A stretch of 64,000 nt of DNA from Taibaiella soli (GTDB lineage: Bacteria; Bacteroidota; Bacteroidia; Chitinophagales; Chitinophagaceae): contig NZ_QKTW01000022.1 in NCBI RefSeq assembly GCF_003236175.1, positions 247,393 to 311,392 of the forward strand, written 5' to 3'. Positions 1 through 8,830 of this stretch are shown here, in pieces; the stretch's first letter is position 1, and every line of letters starts with the position of its first letter. The position numbers and the translations under genes were made by a program. The notes below the pieces were generated by a model, which was not told the origin of the DNA, did not search any database, and saw only the letters and a program-made list of their open reading frames with translations.

Positions 1-1240
1 TCAGCAGGTCTGAGAACAAAGTTTTGGCTTCGCTCGCATATGGCGACTGCGGATAATCGGTGAGTAACTGGCGCAGACGCATTGTCGCTTCATCCGGGTA
101 ACCTTGTTCATAAGCCAGCTTGCCTGCCAGCAGTAACGATGCTTCTCTTTGACCTGCGTTAAAATTCAGGTCCGCACAGGTTGAAAATGCGCTGCGGGCA
201 CTTTTCTTATCGCCCGTTTTCAGATAGCAGTCCCCAAGCAGATACATGGCTGTTTGTCCCAGCGAATCTTGTGTGCCCGACAAATCCTTCAGCGAAGTGA
301 TGGCGTTTTTATAATTATTCGTCTGGTAGTAACAGTAGGCAATTTCATACAGTTCTTCCTTACGGATTTTCGTGCTGTTGTTATAATAATGCTCGAAATA
401 AGGAAGGGCTTCGGCAAATTTTTCCTGTTCAAACAAACATTGCCCGGCGAGCAAATGAAGCTCGTTGTCGTAATACAGTTTCTCCGGGCGTTTGATCAGG
501 CGGCGTGCTTCATCGAGTGCTTTTTGTTTGTTGCCCATGAAATAATAAATCTCAGCAACATAATAGGGCACTATGTTTTTATAATCGGGCAATTCTGCGA
601 TGCGCTGAAAGCTTTTCAATGCGCCTGCATAATCACCTTTATTGTACGCCAGCAAACCGTAATAATAGTTACCTGCATTGGTGTATTTCCCGTCTATTTC
701 CTTAATGGTAGCAAATAATGGTTCCGCTTTATCAAACTGACGACTGTTGAAGTAGCAGTACGCCAGTTCAAATTTTGAGTCCGCGATTTCACGGTTGCTC
801 AGGTTAGCGATCGAGGCAGATTCGTAATAAGGAATGGCCTCAGTCAGTTGCTCGTGGCGGAAATAATATTGCGCCAGCGCAAAAGATACACGTTCCTTAT
901 AAGCGGGATTGGCCGTTTGATCAACAAAGCTTTTCGCAGAATCCACACCGTGCGGCGCATTTATTTTCAGCAAAGACAAAGCCAGGTAATACTGTGCTTT
1001 ATCCTTTTCAGTCATAGAACGCGTACTAACCGGATTGAATTTCGCACCGAGAAACTTCGCTGCCGATTGTGCTGCTACTGCATAGTTGCCTTGCTGATAT
1101 TGCTCTTCTGCGAGTGTAAGCCACCGCGGATTCACCAGTTCGGGATGGTGTATTTGAGCCGAAGCCTGGCTGCACAACAGTGTCACCACTGTAATACATG
1201 CCAGGCTCCGTTTTATGGATAGTCTTTGTCTTAAGTTCAT
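1..1240 (-). CDS. Tetratricopeptide-repeat protein, secreted or periplasmic (partial, runs off left edge)
   Basis: The reading frame is open from an ATG at 1240 to the left edge, so at least 413 residues are present and the C terminus is missing. The N terminus is a signal peptide (hydrophobic CITVVTLLCS then QASAQ). The rest is a run of TPR-like helical pairs with repeated Y-Y-x-x-A, G-x-Y-x-x-A and A-L-x-x-F spacing, for example YYYGLLAYNKGDYAGALKSF. Such large TPR proteins of Bacteroidota usually sit in the periplasm or outer membrane as scaffolds; the partner is unknown. It starts 16 bp after the TonB-receptor stop, so the two probably share a transcript, with this gene second. TPR identity is firm, role unassigned. 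Confidence 0.8.
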   Translation of the reverse strand, partial: MNLRQRLSIKRSLACITVVTLLCSQASAQIHHPELVNPRWLTLAEEQYQQGNYAVAAQSAAKFLGAKFNPVSTRSMTEKDKAQYYLALSLLKINAPHGVDSAKSFVDQTANPAYKERVSFALAQYYFRHEQLTEAIPYYESASIANLSNREIADSKFELAYCYFNSRQFDKAEPLFATIKEIDGKYTNAGNYYYGLLAYNKGDYAGALKSFQRIAELPDYKNIVPYYVAEIYYFMGNKQKALDEARRLIKRPEKLYYDNELHLLAGQCLFEQEKFAEALPYFEHYYNNSTKIRKEELYEIAYCYYQTNNYKNAITSLKDLSGTQDSLGQTAMYLLGDCYLKTGDKKSARSAFSTCADLNFNAGQREASLLLAGKLAYEQGYPDEATMRLRQLLTDYPQSPYASEAKTLFSDLL

Positions 1241-1256
1241 TCTTTAGTTTCCAATA

Positions 1257-3578
1257 TTAAAAATTCCATGTCACGTTGATACTTGGGAATATAGGCAATT
1301 GGTAGATACGTGTGTTGTCGAGACGGTTTACATAGAAAATGTTGTTACGGTCGTACACGTTTGTAATAGCGAAAGTAGTTTCCAGATTAGAACGTTTGTT
1401 CAGATAGAATCTTCTTTTTGCAGAAATGTCCATACGATGGTACCAGCTCAGACGTCCGCCGTTAATATCATTAGCATAAAGTATGCCAATTGGTCCGTTT
1501 TGTGTATTTGTGTTTGTACCAATACCGCCGATAGTAGGGTTGCCGTTCTCGAAGAAGCCCTGTGTCTGCGTGAATGGGAACGGAGAGCCTATGTTGTAAC
1601 GAATAGACAAATCCCAGTTTTTCTTTTTACCAGCAGTGTAAGCACCAAGTAAGTTGATGTTGATACGGCGGTCGAACGGAGGAGGGTAGTTTTGAATCTG
1701 ACCATGATCGTCTACAGATTGGTATTGGATGTGCTGATAAGAAACAACGCCCCAAAGGTAAATGCGTTTGTAACTGTATTTAGCAGAGAGATCCACACCA
1801 TAAGCTTTACCATTTGCACCTGCGAAATCAGGATCTTCAGGAGTGTTTTTATTTCTGTTCAGTTCAATTAAAGTCGTGAAGTCTTTCATCCACGGTTCCA
1901 GATTCAGTTCCACTCTGTTGATGTCTACTTCAACACCGCCGAGTACGTGGTAAGCTCTTTCAAGGTTAGATTTCAGTACATCGCCGTCAGGAGTTTTGAT
2001 TTCCTGATCCGGGCTCAGCAGGAAGCCTGTAAAGAAGTTTACGATATCGCGGTCGTTTTTGGTGCTGATAATATTCTGCGTATAGATACCACCTGCTGCT
2101 TTCAGACGAACATTTTTAGAAACGTTGTATTTCAGACCGAGGCGTGGCTCCGGAGAAATTTTAGAAATAGAAGAATAGTACATCAGGCGCAAGCTCGGTT
2201 CAATGATGAGTTTATCATTGAAGTTTTTGCGGAATACAGCGTAAAGTGCACCTTGGGTACTACGACGATCGAGGGTGGTGTTGACGTTTGAAGAATTGAT
2301 ATAATCAAGCGAAGTGTGATAACCGCTTACTTCTACACCATATTTGATAAGACTGTAACCTGGCAGGAAGTAAGAGAAGTCGATTGCACCTTCGAAGCCA
2401 TCGATACCGCTGTTGCGTGTACGGAAGTTAGCTTCGTCGTAGTCTACGTAGTATTTTGAATAAGCAAATTTACCGCTGATCAATGCGTCTGAGTTACCCG
2501 GGGATACCACAAAATTCGTACCACCACCAACTGCATTCCAGTGGAAAGCAGCGATTGAAGAGTCGGTATTAGGGTAGAACATTTTTGATTTATCATCAAA
2601 GTCAAAACCGAAAAGGTTTAGTTTACTACCGTTTGAACCGCTGAACGTCAGTTTACCGTAAAGATCTGTAAAGCTGTAAGGGAGACCGCTTTTGAAAGGT
2701 TCGCCCAATCCGCTGTATAATGCAGTAGAAGTCTGATCGAGGTACGAGTGTTTTACAGAAAGGAGGAATGTAGTAGCACCGCCATCTTGTGATTTTGGTT
2801 TCACCAGCGGACCTTCAAGCATAGCGCGCGCCATGATCGGAGATACCGATACTTTACCGGAAAGATTATTTCTGTTACCGTCTTTGGTGCGGATATCGAG
2901 GATCGCAGAAGTACGGTTACCATATTCAGCGTTGAAGCCTGCAGTCATTACGTCCACACTGCGGATCGCATCTGTTTCGAAAACAGAATACAGGCCGATA
3001 GAGTGGAATGGGTTGTAGATGGTAACACCATCCAGCAGGATACCTGTCTGAGAAGGTGAACCACCACGGATATAAAGCTGACCACCCTGGTCGCCGGTAA
3101 ACACAACACCCGGAGTTACCTGCAGGAACTGTGCGATATCCGGTTCACCACCGGCGCTCGGCAATAATTTCATTTCGCGCGGCGTGATGGTCATAGAACC
3201 TGCCTTGATCTGTGTGATCTGTTCTGTTTTGTGAGCAGAAATCGTTACGTCTTTCAGTTGACGATCCGTATGGCTCACGTACAGTTTTTTGGTTTCAATT
3301 TTATCACGAGTGATCGTAATCGTAGCGCGTGCTGTATCGTAGCCAATTACTGTAGTGAAGATGGTATAAGTACCTTCAGGCACCTGACGGATGGAAAAGT
3401 AACCGTTCAGATCCGTTTGCACACCGATTTTGGTACCTTCTAAAAATACGTTGGTGTAGATCATGGGTTCACCGGTACTCTTGTCGTAAACGAAACCTTT
3501 AATAGTTCCTGTTTGCGCAAAAGCCGCTACAGTAAAAGCAAAGAACAGTATGGCCATTAAGCCAAAACGTTTCAGCAT
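1257..3578 (-). CDS. TonB-dependent receptor with carboxypeptidase-like regulatory domain
   Basis: A 773-aa outer-membrane receptor. A signal peptide (about residues 1-21, ending AFA) is followed by a CarboxypepD_reg-like beta-sandwich (about 25-110, GTIKGFVYDKSTGEPM), then a plug domain with the YIRGGSPSQTGILLDGV motif (about 165-185), then a long barrel rich in alternating aromatic strands that ends in a terminal phenylalanine (VTWNF), as barrels do. No SusD partner lies next to it, so it is not a classic polysaccharide-utilisation pair. The short barrel and the TPR neighbour fit the group of Bacteroidota receptors of unknown ligand. A promoter (-33 TTTTG, -7 TATCTTTG) lies upstream. Family assignment is firm; the substrate is unknown. 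Confidence 0.93.
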   Translation of the reverse strand: MLKRFGLMAILFFAFTVAAFAQTGTIKGFVYDKSTGEPMIYTNVFLEGTKIGVQTDLNGYFSIRQVPEGTYTIFTTVIGYDTARATITITRDKIETKKLYVSHTDRQLKDVTISAHKTEQITQIKAGSMTITPREMKLLPSAGGEPDIAQFLQVTPGVVFTGDQGGQLYIRGGSPSQTGILLDGVTIYNPFHSIGLYSVFETDAIRSVDVMTAGFNAEYGNRTSAILDIRTKDGNRNNLSGKVSVSPIMARAMLEGPLVKPKSQDGGATTFLLSVKHSYLDQTSTALYSGLGEPFKSGLPYSFTDLYGKLTFSGSNGSKLNLFGFDFDDKSKMFYPNTDSSIAAFHWNAVGGGTNFVVSPGNSDALISGKFAYSKYYVDYDEANFRTRNSGIDGFEGAIDFSYFLPGYSLIKYGVEVSGYHTSLDYINSSNVNTTLDRRSTQGALYAVFRKNFNDKLIIEPSLRLMYYSSISKISPEPRLGLKYNVSKNVRLKAAGGIYTQNIISTKNDRDIVNFFTGFLLSPDQEIKTPDGDVLKSNLERAYHVLGGVEVDINRVELNLEPWMKDFTTLIELNRNKNTPEDPDFAGANGKAYGVDLSAKYSYKRIYLWGVVSYQHIQYQSVDDHGQIQNYPPPFDRRININLLGAYTAGKKKNWDLSIRYNIGSPFPFTQTQGFFENGNPTIGGIGTNTNTQNGPIGILYANDINGGRLSWYHRMDISAKRRFYLNKRSNLETTFAITNVYDRNNIFYVNRLDNTRIYQLPIFPSINVTWNF

Positions 3579-3650
3579 ACAGATACGAGTTTTAATGAAT
3601 TGAGTATAAAACAGTCTTGATCAGGTCGTTTCAACTTTTTCAAGGACGAA

Positions 3651-3681
3651 CAAAGATAGGAATTACAACATAGCAGCAAAA
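3651..3681 (-). promoter_or_regulatory. Bacteroidota-type promoter of the TonB receptor
   Basis: On the minus strand TTTTG (3681-3677), an 18-nt spacer and TATCTTTG (3658-3651) match the Bacteroidota -33 TTTG / -7 TAnnTTTG consensus. The ATG is at 3578, giving a leader of about 65 nt. Confidence 0.6.
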
Positions 3682-3865
3682 CCCCTGCATATAGTTTTTA
3701 GTAACGTTGGTTTATTTTACCGTAATATGATATTTGCTACCTTCATGCATGGTTGTGAAACGGTTGGCGCATTTGCTGGTTGAATGCAGCCGTTTTCTAT
3801 TTCCGGATGTGGATATCTTTTAAGTAAAATGGGTCTTTCCCAAAAATAAATTCTGCGACCAACCG

Positions 3866-5377
3866 ATGAAAATATTTTCTGCAGAACAGATACGCGCCTG
3901 CGATGCTTACACCATACATGCGTCAGGCATACGTTCCATCGATCTTATGGAAAGAGCGGCGGTAAAAGCCGTTGAGTGGCTGACTGCACGTTTTGATACC
4001 AATACTTTATTTGTCGTATTATGTGGTGCGGGCAACAATGGTGGCGACGGACTGGCCATTACACGTTTGTTGCACCGGCAGGGTTATGGCGCCAAAGCGT
4101 TTCTGCTAAAACATGCCGAGCATTTTTCTGCTGACTGCTTTGCCAATCTGCAACGGCTACAGCAAACAGGTACGGATCTGGTAGAATTGCTAAGTCAGGG
4201 CATGTTTATTACGGACATTCCGCCACACATAATTATTATAGATGCGATACTCGGTACTGGGTTGAATCGTCCGGTCGAAGGCTGGCTTGCTGATTTTATA
4301 CGTCATGTAAACCAACTGCCGAATCGTAAAGTCGCAATTGATACACCGAGTGGTTTGCCTGCAGATACTGTTCCCGTAAAAGAAGCGGCTGTGGTACAGG
4401 TGAAAGAAACGCTGAGCTTTCAGTTTTATAAAAGGAGTTTTCTGCACCCCGAAGGTGGTCGTTTTGCAGGAGACGTGCATATTCTGGACATCAATTTAGA
4501 TTCATCTTTTATTTCCTCCACGCATACTAGTTATGAAACTATCGATGATGTCAGGCAATGGTATGAGCCGAGAAATCCATTTGCGCATAAAGGAACATTC
4601 GGTAGCGCGCTGATGATTGGCGGCAGTTATGGAATGATTGGAGCAATCGCGTTAGCAACGCATGCCGTGCTGAGGAGTGGTGCGGGGAAAGTGCGCGCAC
4701 TGATTCCACAATGTGGGTATGAAATTATGCAGACTGCAATCCCTGAAGCAATGTGTGCAACTTCAGGGGAAGGTTGTCTTACAGAAATTGGCGGCTGGGA
4801 AGGTATGCAGGCCATTGGTATTGGTCCGGGTATTGGTACCGATCCCACCACAGTGGAAGCATTTACTTCTTTTCTCGAAGCCTGTAAGCAGCCATTGGTC
4901 ATTGATGCCGATGCTTTAAACATTCTGGCAAAACATGCTGATCTTTTAGGTAAAATTCCCGCAGGTAGTGTACTCACGCCACATCCCAAAGAATTTGAAA
5001 GGATGTTTGGCGCTGTACCAGATTCGATGGCGCAGGTGGAACATGCGCGTGCGCAGGCAATGCGTTACAATATTTCTATCGTATTAAAAGGACATCATAC
5101 CGCTGTAATTACGCCGGAAGGTGCATGTTGGTATAATCTGACAGGAAATGCAGGAATGGCCACCGGTGGTAGTGGAGATGTGCTTTGTGGTCTTATTGCA
5201 GGATTAATGGCGCAAGGTTATGAGCCAGATGTCGCTGCAATCATGGGCGTATATGTACATGGTAAAGCAGGTGATCTGGCAGCAGCGGCTTTAAGCCAGG
5301 AAGCGATGATTGCAGGAGATATTATTAATTATCTCGGGAATGTTTTTTTGGAAATCGCCGATGGTCGATTTTTATGA
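3866..5377 (+). CDS. nnr: Bifunctional NAD(P)H-hydrate epimerase / ADP-dependent NAD(P)H-hydrate dehydratase
   Basis: A 503-aa fusion that repairs hydrated NADH and NADPH. The N-terminal YjeF_N (NnrE) domain, about residues 1-215, carries VVLCGAGNNGGDGLAITRLL (residues 50-69) and DAILGTGL, and interconverts R- and S-NAD(P)HX. The C-terminal ribokinase-like NnrD domain, about 225-500, carries FAHKGTFGSALMIGGSYG, LTPHPKEFERM and the ADP-site motif GGSGDVL near residue 438, whose Asp is the expected catalytic base. The length is normal for the fused bacterial form. It stands alone and is convergent with the desaturase gene, with 65 bp between the stops. Confidence 0.95.
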   Translation: MKIFSAEQIRACDAYTIHASGIRSIDLMERAAVKAVEWLTARFDTNTLFVVLCGAGNNGGDGLAITRLLHRQGYGAKAFLLKHAEHFSADCFANLQRLQQTGTDLVELLSQGMFITDIPPHIIIIDAILGTGLNRPVEGWLADFIRHVNQLPNRKVAIDTPSGLPADTVPVKEAAVVQVKETLSFQFYKRSFLHPEGGRFAGDVHILDINLDSSFISSTHTSYETIDDVRQWYEPRNPFAHKGTFGSALMIGGSYGMIGAIALATHAVLRSGAGKVRALIPQCGYEIMQTAIPEAMCATSGEGCLTEIGGWEGMQAIGIGPGIGTDPTTVEAFTSFLEACKQPLVIDADALNILAKHADLLGKIPAGSVLTPHPKEFERMFGAVPDSMAQVEHARAQAMRYNISIVLKGHHTAVITPEGACWYNLTGNAGMATGGSGDVLCGLIAGLMAQGYEPDVAAIMGVYVHGKAGDLAAAALSQEAMIAGDIINYLGNVFLEIADGRFL

Positions 5378-5442
5378 TGAATGGTCAACCGCCGAAGCCA
5401 AAATTTGAGTGATCAGTCTTGAGTGCGCCGCATCTTGGCCTC

Positions 5443-6486
5443 TTATGCGCCTTCGTGGGAAATGTTCGCAACCTGCGCTACTGTTGAGTGAGAACGCGGT
5501 TGCGGGGTTGCTTTCAGTCCTTTCAGTCCAATCATTTTATTTTGCTGACGATCCCAGACTTTCAGTTTCAGACAAGCAACAATATCCGAAGGAGAGAGCG
5601 AAGTTGTTTTTGCAGTTTGCAATTCTACGATATTGCGCATTGCTTCAGGCAAGCGGTAAAACGGAATGCGAGCATTCAGGTGATGAATATGGTGGTAGCC
5701 GATATTACCGGTAAACCAATTCATCGCAGATCCCATTACCATATAGCTGGAAGATTCCAGTGCAGCCTTTTCGTAAGCCCAGTCTTTATTGGAATAGAAT
5801 GTGACGCCAGGGAAATTATGTTGCGCATAAAACAGGTATGCACCGATCGCGCATGCAATCGTAAACGGAAGCGCAATGCAAAAGAACCAGGCCTGCCAGC
5901 CGAAAAAATAAAATAATGCAACAGACGCTGCGGCATGTAATACCAGTGCAATTAATGAATCAAAATGACGGCGAGGACTACTGATAAAGGAAGCCACACA
6001 CATGCCCACTACAAACATAGACAAATAGCCAAATGCAATAGTAAGTGGATGACGCACAGCCAGGTAAGCTCGACGTTCTCCTTTCGACATTGACATAAAT
6101 TTCTCCTTCGTAGCAACCGGATAGGAACCGATGCTGGCGCTGAAGAGTTTTGAATTATGCTTGTGGTGATGATCGTGAGAGCGTTTCCAGATGTTTTTAG
6201 GCGCAAGAATGTAGATGCCGAAAATGGTCATCAGTATATTTGCTAACACTGATTTGTTTAGAATAGTATGATGCAGATAATCATGGTAGATGATAAATGC
6301 ACGTACCATCACAAGTCCGGCTAGTATACTGCCGGCCAGTTTCGCGAAGATATTGGGCACAAAAAAAGTAAATACAAGCAGTCCAGTCAGCAGAACGAAC
6401 GTTGTGATCAGTTCCCCCCAGCTTCTTTTTCTGTCTTCTTTCGCGAAGGCTTTTGTTGATAAAATGAGTTGTTTGCCTGCTAACAT
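5443..6486 (-). CDS. Membrane fatty-acid desaturase (di-iron)
   Basis: A 347-aa integral membrane protein with the three histidine clusters of di-iron desaturases/hydroxylases: HDYLHH (68-73), HDHHH (104-108) and GYHHIHHL (263-270). Hydrophobic helices fill about residues 27-65, 80-97, 145-170 and 185-220. It should introduce a double bond into, or hydroxylate, an acyl chain in the inner membrane; regiospecificity cannot be read. Its ATG overlaps the stop of the upstream LpxL-type acyltransferase by one base (TAATG), so the two are translationally coupled and probably act on the same lipid pool. The coupling suggests a role in membrane or lipid-A acyl composition (inference). Confidence 0.88.
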   Translation of the reverse strand: MLAGKQLILSTKAFAKEDRKRSWGELITTFVLLTGLLVFTFFVPNIFAKLAGSILAGLVMVRAFIIYHDYLHHTILNKSVLANILMTIFGIYILAPKNIWKRSHDHHHKHNSKLFSASIGSYPVATKEKFMSMSKGERRAYLAVRHPLTIAFGYLSMFVVGMCVASFISSPRRHFDSLIALVLHAAASVALFYFFGWQAWFFCIALPFTIACAIGAYLFYAQHNFPGVTFYSNKDWAYEKAALESSSYMVMGSAMNWFTGNIGYHHIHHLNARIPFYRLPEAMRNIVELQTAKTTSLSPSDIVACLKLKVWDRQQNKMIGLKGLKATPQPRSHSTVAQVANISHEGA

Positions 6487-7388
6487 TATTGTGCTACTTG
6501 TGCTTGAGTCTGGTTAGTAATTCGTTTGTGTTTCCATCTGCGATGCGACCAAAGCCAGGTTTCAGGCTGGGCGATGATGTCTTTTTCCAAACGTCGGGTA
6601 TAGCGTTCCGAGATTTCTCCTTCAGCAGTATTTTTTGGTTCCGCTACCAGCATCTCAGCAAAAATTTCATAGTAACCTCTTTTTATTTTCTTCACCTGTG
6701 CATACACAACAGGGTAGTTTAGCTTTTTGGCAATTTTCTCTGTACCCAGAAACACTGGTGTATCTTGATTGAGAAAAGTAGTCCAGTAAGCATTATTAGG
6801 TTGTGGTGTTTGGTCGGCGATAAATGCGGTAGCATTCAGTTCATTTTTATTCGCCACCATATCTTTATAAGTATCGCGCATTGCAATCAGTTTTGTGCTG
6901 AAGCGGGTGCGCATTTTATAAATCAGACCGTTGAATTTTTTATTGGTCAGCGGATGGTAAATAACATAAAGTTGTTGTTTACACTCCAGACTGAATGTAT
7001 TGCCTGCCCATTCCCAGTTACCCTGATGACCCATCGCCAGAATGATATTCTGCTTGTCCGCTGCCAGCTGATCAAAAAGCGCTTTTGCCTCCGGATTGAA
7101 TTTACAGTGGCGCAGCATTGCTTTCTTCGAAATCGTCAGCGTTTTGAAAGTTTCCAGGAAAAGATCACAAAGATGTCTGTAGAATTTTTTGCAGATCAAT
7201 TGTAGCTCTGCTTCCGATTTTTCGGGGAAAGCATTCCGCAAATTGCCGATCACCACTTTTTTACGGTAGCCGAAAACGCGATAAATAAGAAAATAGAAGA
7301 AATCAGATTTAATGTACAATAGCCCAAACGGAACTGCCGAAAGCAAGTATATAAAAGGTAGCAGCAAATAATAAAAGAACGCGGACAA
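6486..7388 (-). CDS. Lysophospholipid / lipid A acyltransferase, LpxL (HtrB) family
   Basis: A 300-aa protein with one N-terminal membrane helix (about 4-25) and the LpxL/HtrB catalytic HX4E motif, HQGNWE at residues 121-126. The IADQTPQPNNAYW segment and the FLGTEKIAKKLNYPVVYA segment also fit the family. These enzymes transfer a secondary acyl chain onto lipid A or related acyl-glycolipids at the cytoplasmic face of the inner membrane. In Bacteroidota some relatives make aminolipids, so lipid A is likely but not certain. It is first in a two-gene unit with the desaturase, with a 1-bp stop/start overlap. Confidence 0.87.
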   Translation of the reverse strand: MSAFFYYLLLPFIYLLSAVPFGLLYIKSDFFYFLIYRVFGYRKKVVIGNLRNAFPEKSEAELQLICKKFYRHLCDLFLETFKTLTISKKAMLRHCKFNPEAKALFDQLAADKQNIILAMGHQGNWEWAGNTFSLECKQQLYVIYHPLTNKKFNGLIYKMRTRFSTKLIAMRDTYKDMVANKNELNATAFIADQTPQPNNAYWTTFLNQDTPVFLGTEKIAKKLNYPVVYAQVKKIKRGYYEIFAEMLVAEPKNTAEGEISERYTRRLEKDIIAQPETWLWSHRRWKHKRITNQTQAQVAQ

Positions 7389-7594
7389 ACTTTCGTGTTA
7401 TATGTGAAGGCTAAAGATAATTGACAGCGGTTACTTTTTTTGTCAAAAGATTGTTATATCGATTTCATTCTCAATATATTTTTATTAATAATCTATATAA
7501 GCCTGGCCATTTATTTATTTATCCACGTTATTTCAAGCCCGGAATTTAGAGCAAATAAGGCAAATCAGATGTCTGGAATTGAAAACCCGGACAT

Positions 7595-7624
7595 AAAAAA
7601 GACCACCTTTTGAGTGGTCTTTTC
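7595..7624 (-). terminator. Rho-independent terminator of rpoD
   Basis: Stem GACCAC/GTGGTC with A/T-rich flanks extending the pairing, and T runs on both sides. It lies 18 bp after the rpoD stop on the minus strand and could act in both directions. Confidence 0.75.
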
Positions 7625-7642
7625 AATCATATTGCCGGTTAC

Positions 7643-8500
7643 TTAACCGAGATATACTTTCAGTGCATTGCTGTAACGTGCTTTCTGCAAACGCTTGATA
7701 GCACGTTCTTTGATCTGGCGGATACGTTCTTTGGTAAGATCATATTTTTCGCCAATTTCTTCGATTGTCGGGCCGTCGTCACCTTCCAGACCGAAATAAG
7801 CTGCAAGAATTTCAGCTTCACGGACACTCAGTGATTTCAGTATACGGCGGATTTCAGCGCGAAGTGAATCTTTCATTACGTCTTCGTCTGTATCTGCGCT
7901 ACCTTCCAACAGATCGCCCATTGCTACGTCTTCCGCTTCGTGTACCGGAGCGTCAAGCGAAGTGTGACGGGTATTGCTGGTAAAGATATTTGTGATTTCA
8001 GTTTCACTCATATCCAGGATGTCTGCCAGTTCTTCAGTTGAAGGCTCGCGTTCGTGTTCCTGCTCAAAAGCGATAAATGCTTTATTGGCTTTATTATAAG
8101 TACCAATTTTATTCTGTGGCAGACGAACAAGACGACCTTGCTCTGCAAGCGCCTGGAGGATGGATTGGCGGATCCACCACACGGCGTATGAGATAAATTT
8201 AAAACCTTTTGTTTCGTCGAAACGTTGTGCCGCTTTAATTAAACCTAAGTTACCCTCATTAATCAAGTCACTCAAAGACAACCCCTGGTGTTGGTACTGT
8301 TTTGCTACAGAAACCACAAAACGAAGGTTTGCTTTTACCAGTTTTTCCAAAGCACGCTGGTCATTCATACGAATACGCTGAGCCAGAGTGGTTTCTTCTT
8401 CGGGAGTAATCATAGAAATCTTGCTGATTTCCTGAAGGTACTTTTCAACCGCCTGAGAGTCCCTGTTGGTAATCTGGGTGGCAATTTTTAACTGCCTCAT
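7643..8500 (-). CDS. rpoD: RNA polymerase primary sigma factor (sigma-70, short Bacteroidota form)
   Basis: A 285-aa group 1-like sigma factor that directs core RNA polymerase to housekeeping promoters. It starts straight at region 1.2 (DSQAVEKYLQEISKISMITP), with no region 1.1, as is usual for the Bacteroidota primary sigma factor. Region 2 shows DLINEGNLGLIKAAQRFD and FISYAVWWIRQSILQAL. Region 3 follows, and region 4.2 has the helix-turn-helix TIEEIGEKYDLTKERIRQIK. This sigma reads the TAnnTTTG promoters seen throughout the window. It is monocistronic and has its own terminator. The 330 bp to the divergent gcdH is A+T-rich and holds only promoter sequence that I can recognise. Confidence 0.95.
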   Translation of the reverse strand: MRQLKIATQITNRDSQAVEKYLQEISKISMITPEEETTLAQRIRMNDQRALEKLVKANLRFVVSVAKQYQHQGLSLSDLINEGNLGLIKAAQRFDETKGFKFISYAVWWIRQSILQALAEQGRLVRLPQNKIGTYNKANKAFIAFEQEHEREPSTEELADILDMSETEITNIFTSNTRHTSLDAPVHEAEDVAMGDLLEGSADTDEDVMKDSLRAEIRRILKSLSVREAEILAAYFGLEGDDGPTIEEIGEKYDLTKERIRQIKERAIKRLQKARYSNALKVYLG

Positions 8501-8791
8501 AGAATATTAATTTAATTTAAATATAGTTTCTTTCTTTAATAAGACAAAGAACATCGTTAATAAGTTTGATTAATTCTTCATCTTTTGCACTTAATTAACA
8601 TACTGCAAAAATTATTCCAAAGATTTTGGTAGTATGTGAATTTTTTCTGAAATTTCCGCTCTTTAACGTGAAATCCGCCTCCAGTAGTATTCCCCGGTTC
8701 ATGCGATTTCTCTATATGGCTATAGAATGGCGTAGTTTTTTGATTTTTTGTCAGTTACTACACAAAGCTATACCGTATATGCCAAAAATGC

Positions 8792-8799
8792 TACCTTTG
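8792..8799 (+). promoter_or_regulatory. -7 element of gcdH
   Basis: TACCTTTG matches TAnnTTTG. The first ATG lies 31 nt downstream at 8831. It places the transcript start near 8805, which excludes the earlier in-frame TTG at 8810 as a likely start. Confidence 0.6.
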
Positions 8800-8830
8800 C
8801 GCACATCTTTTGTCAACCTTTAACATTTTT

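Noticed and set aside
254-1222. Plus-strand frames over the left edge (254-718, 848-1222)
   Set aside because: They are antisense to the partial TPR gene, which has a signal peptide and clear TPR helices.
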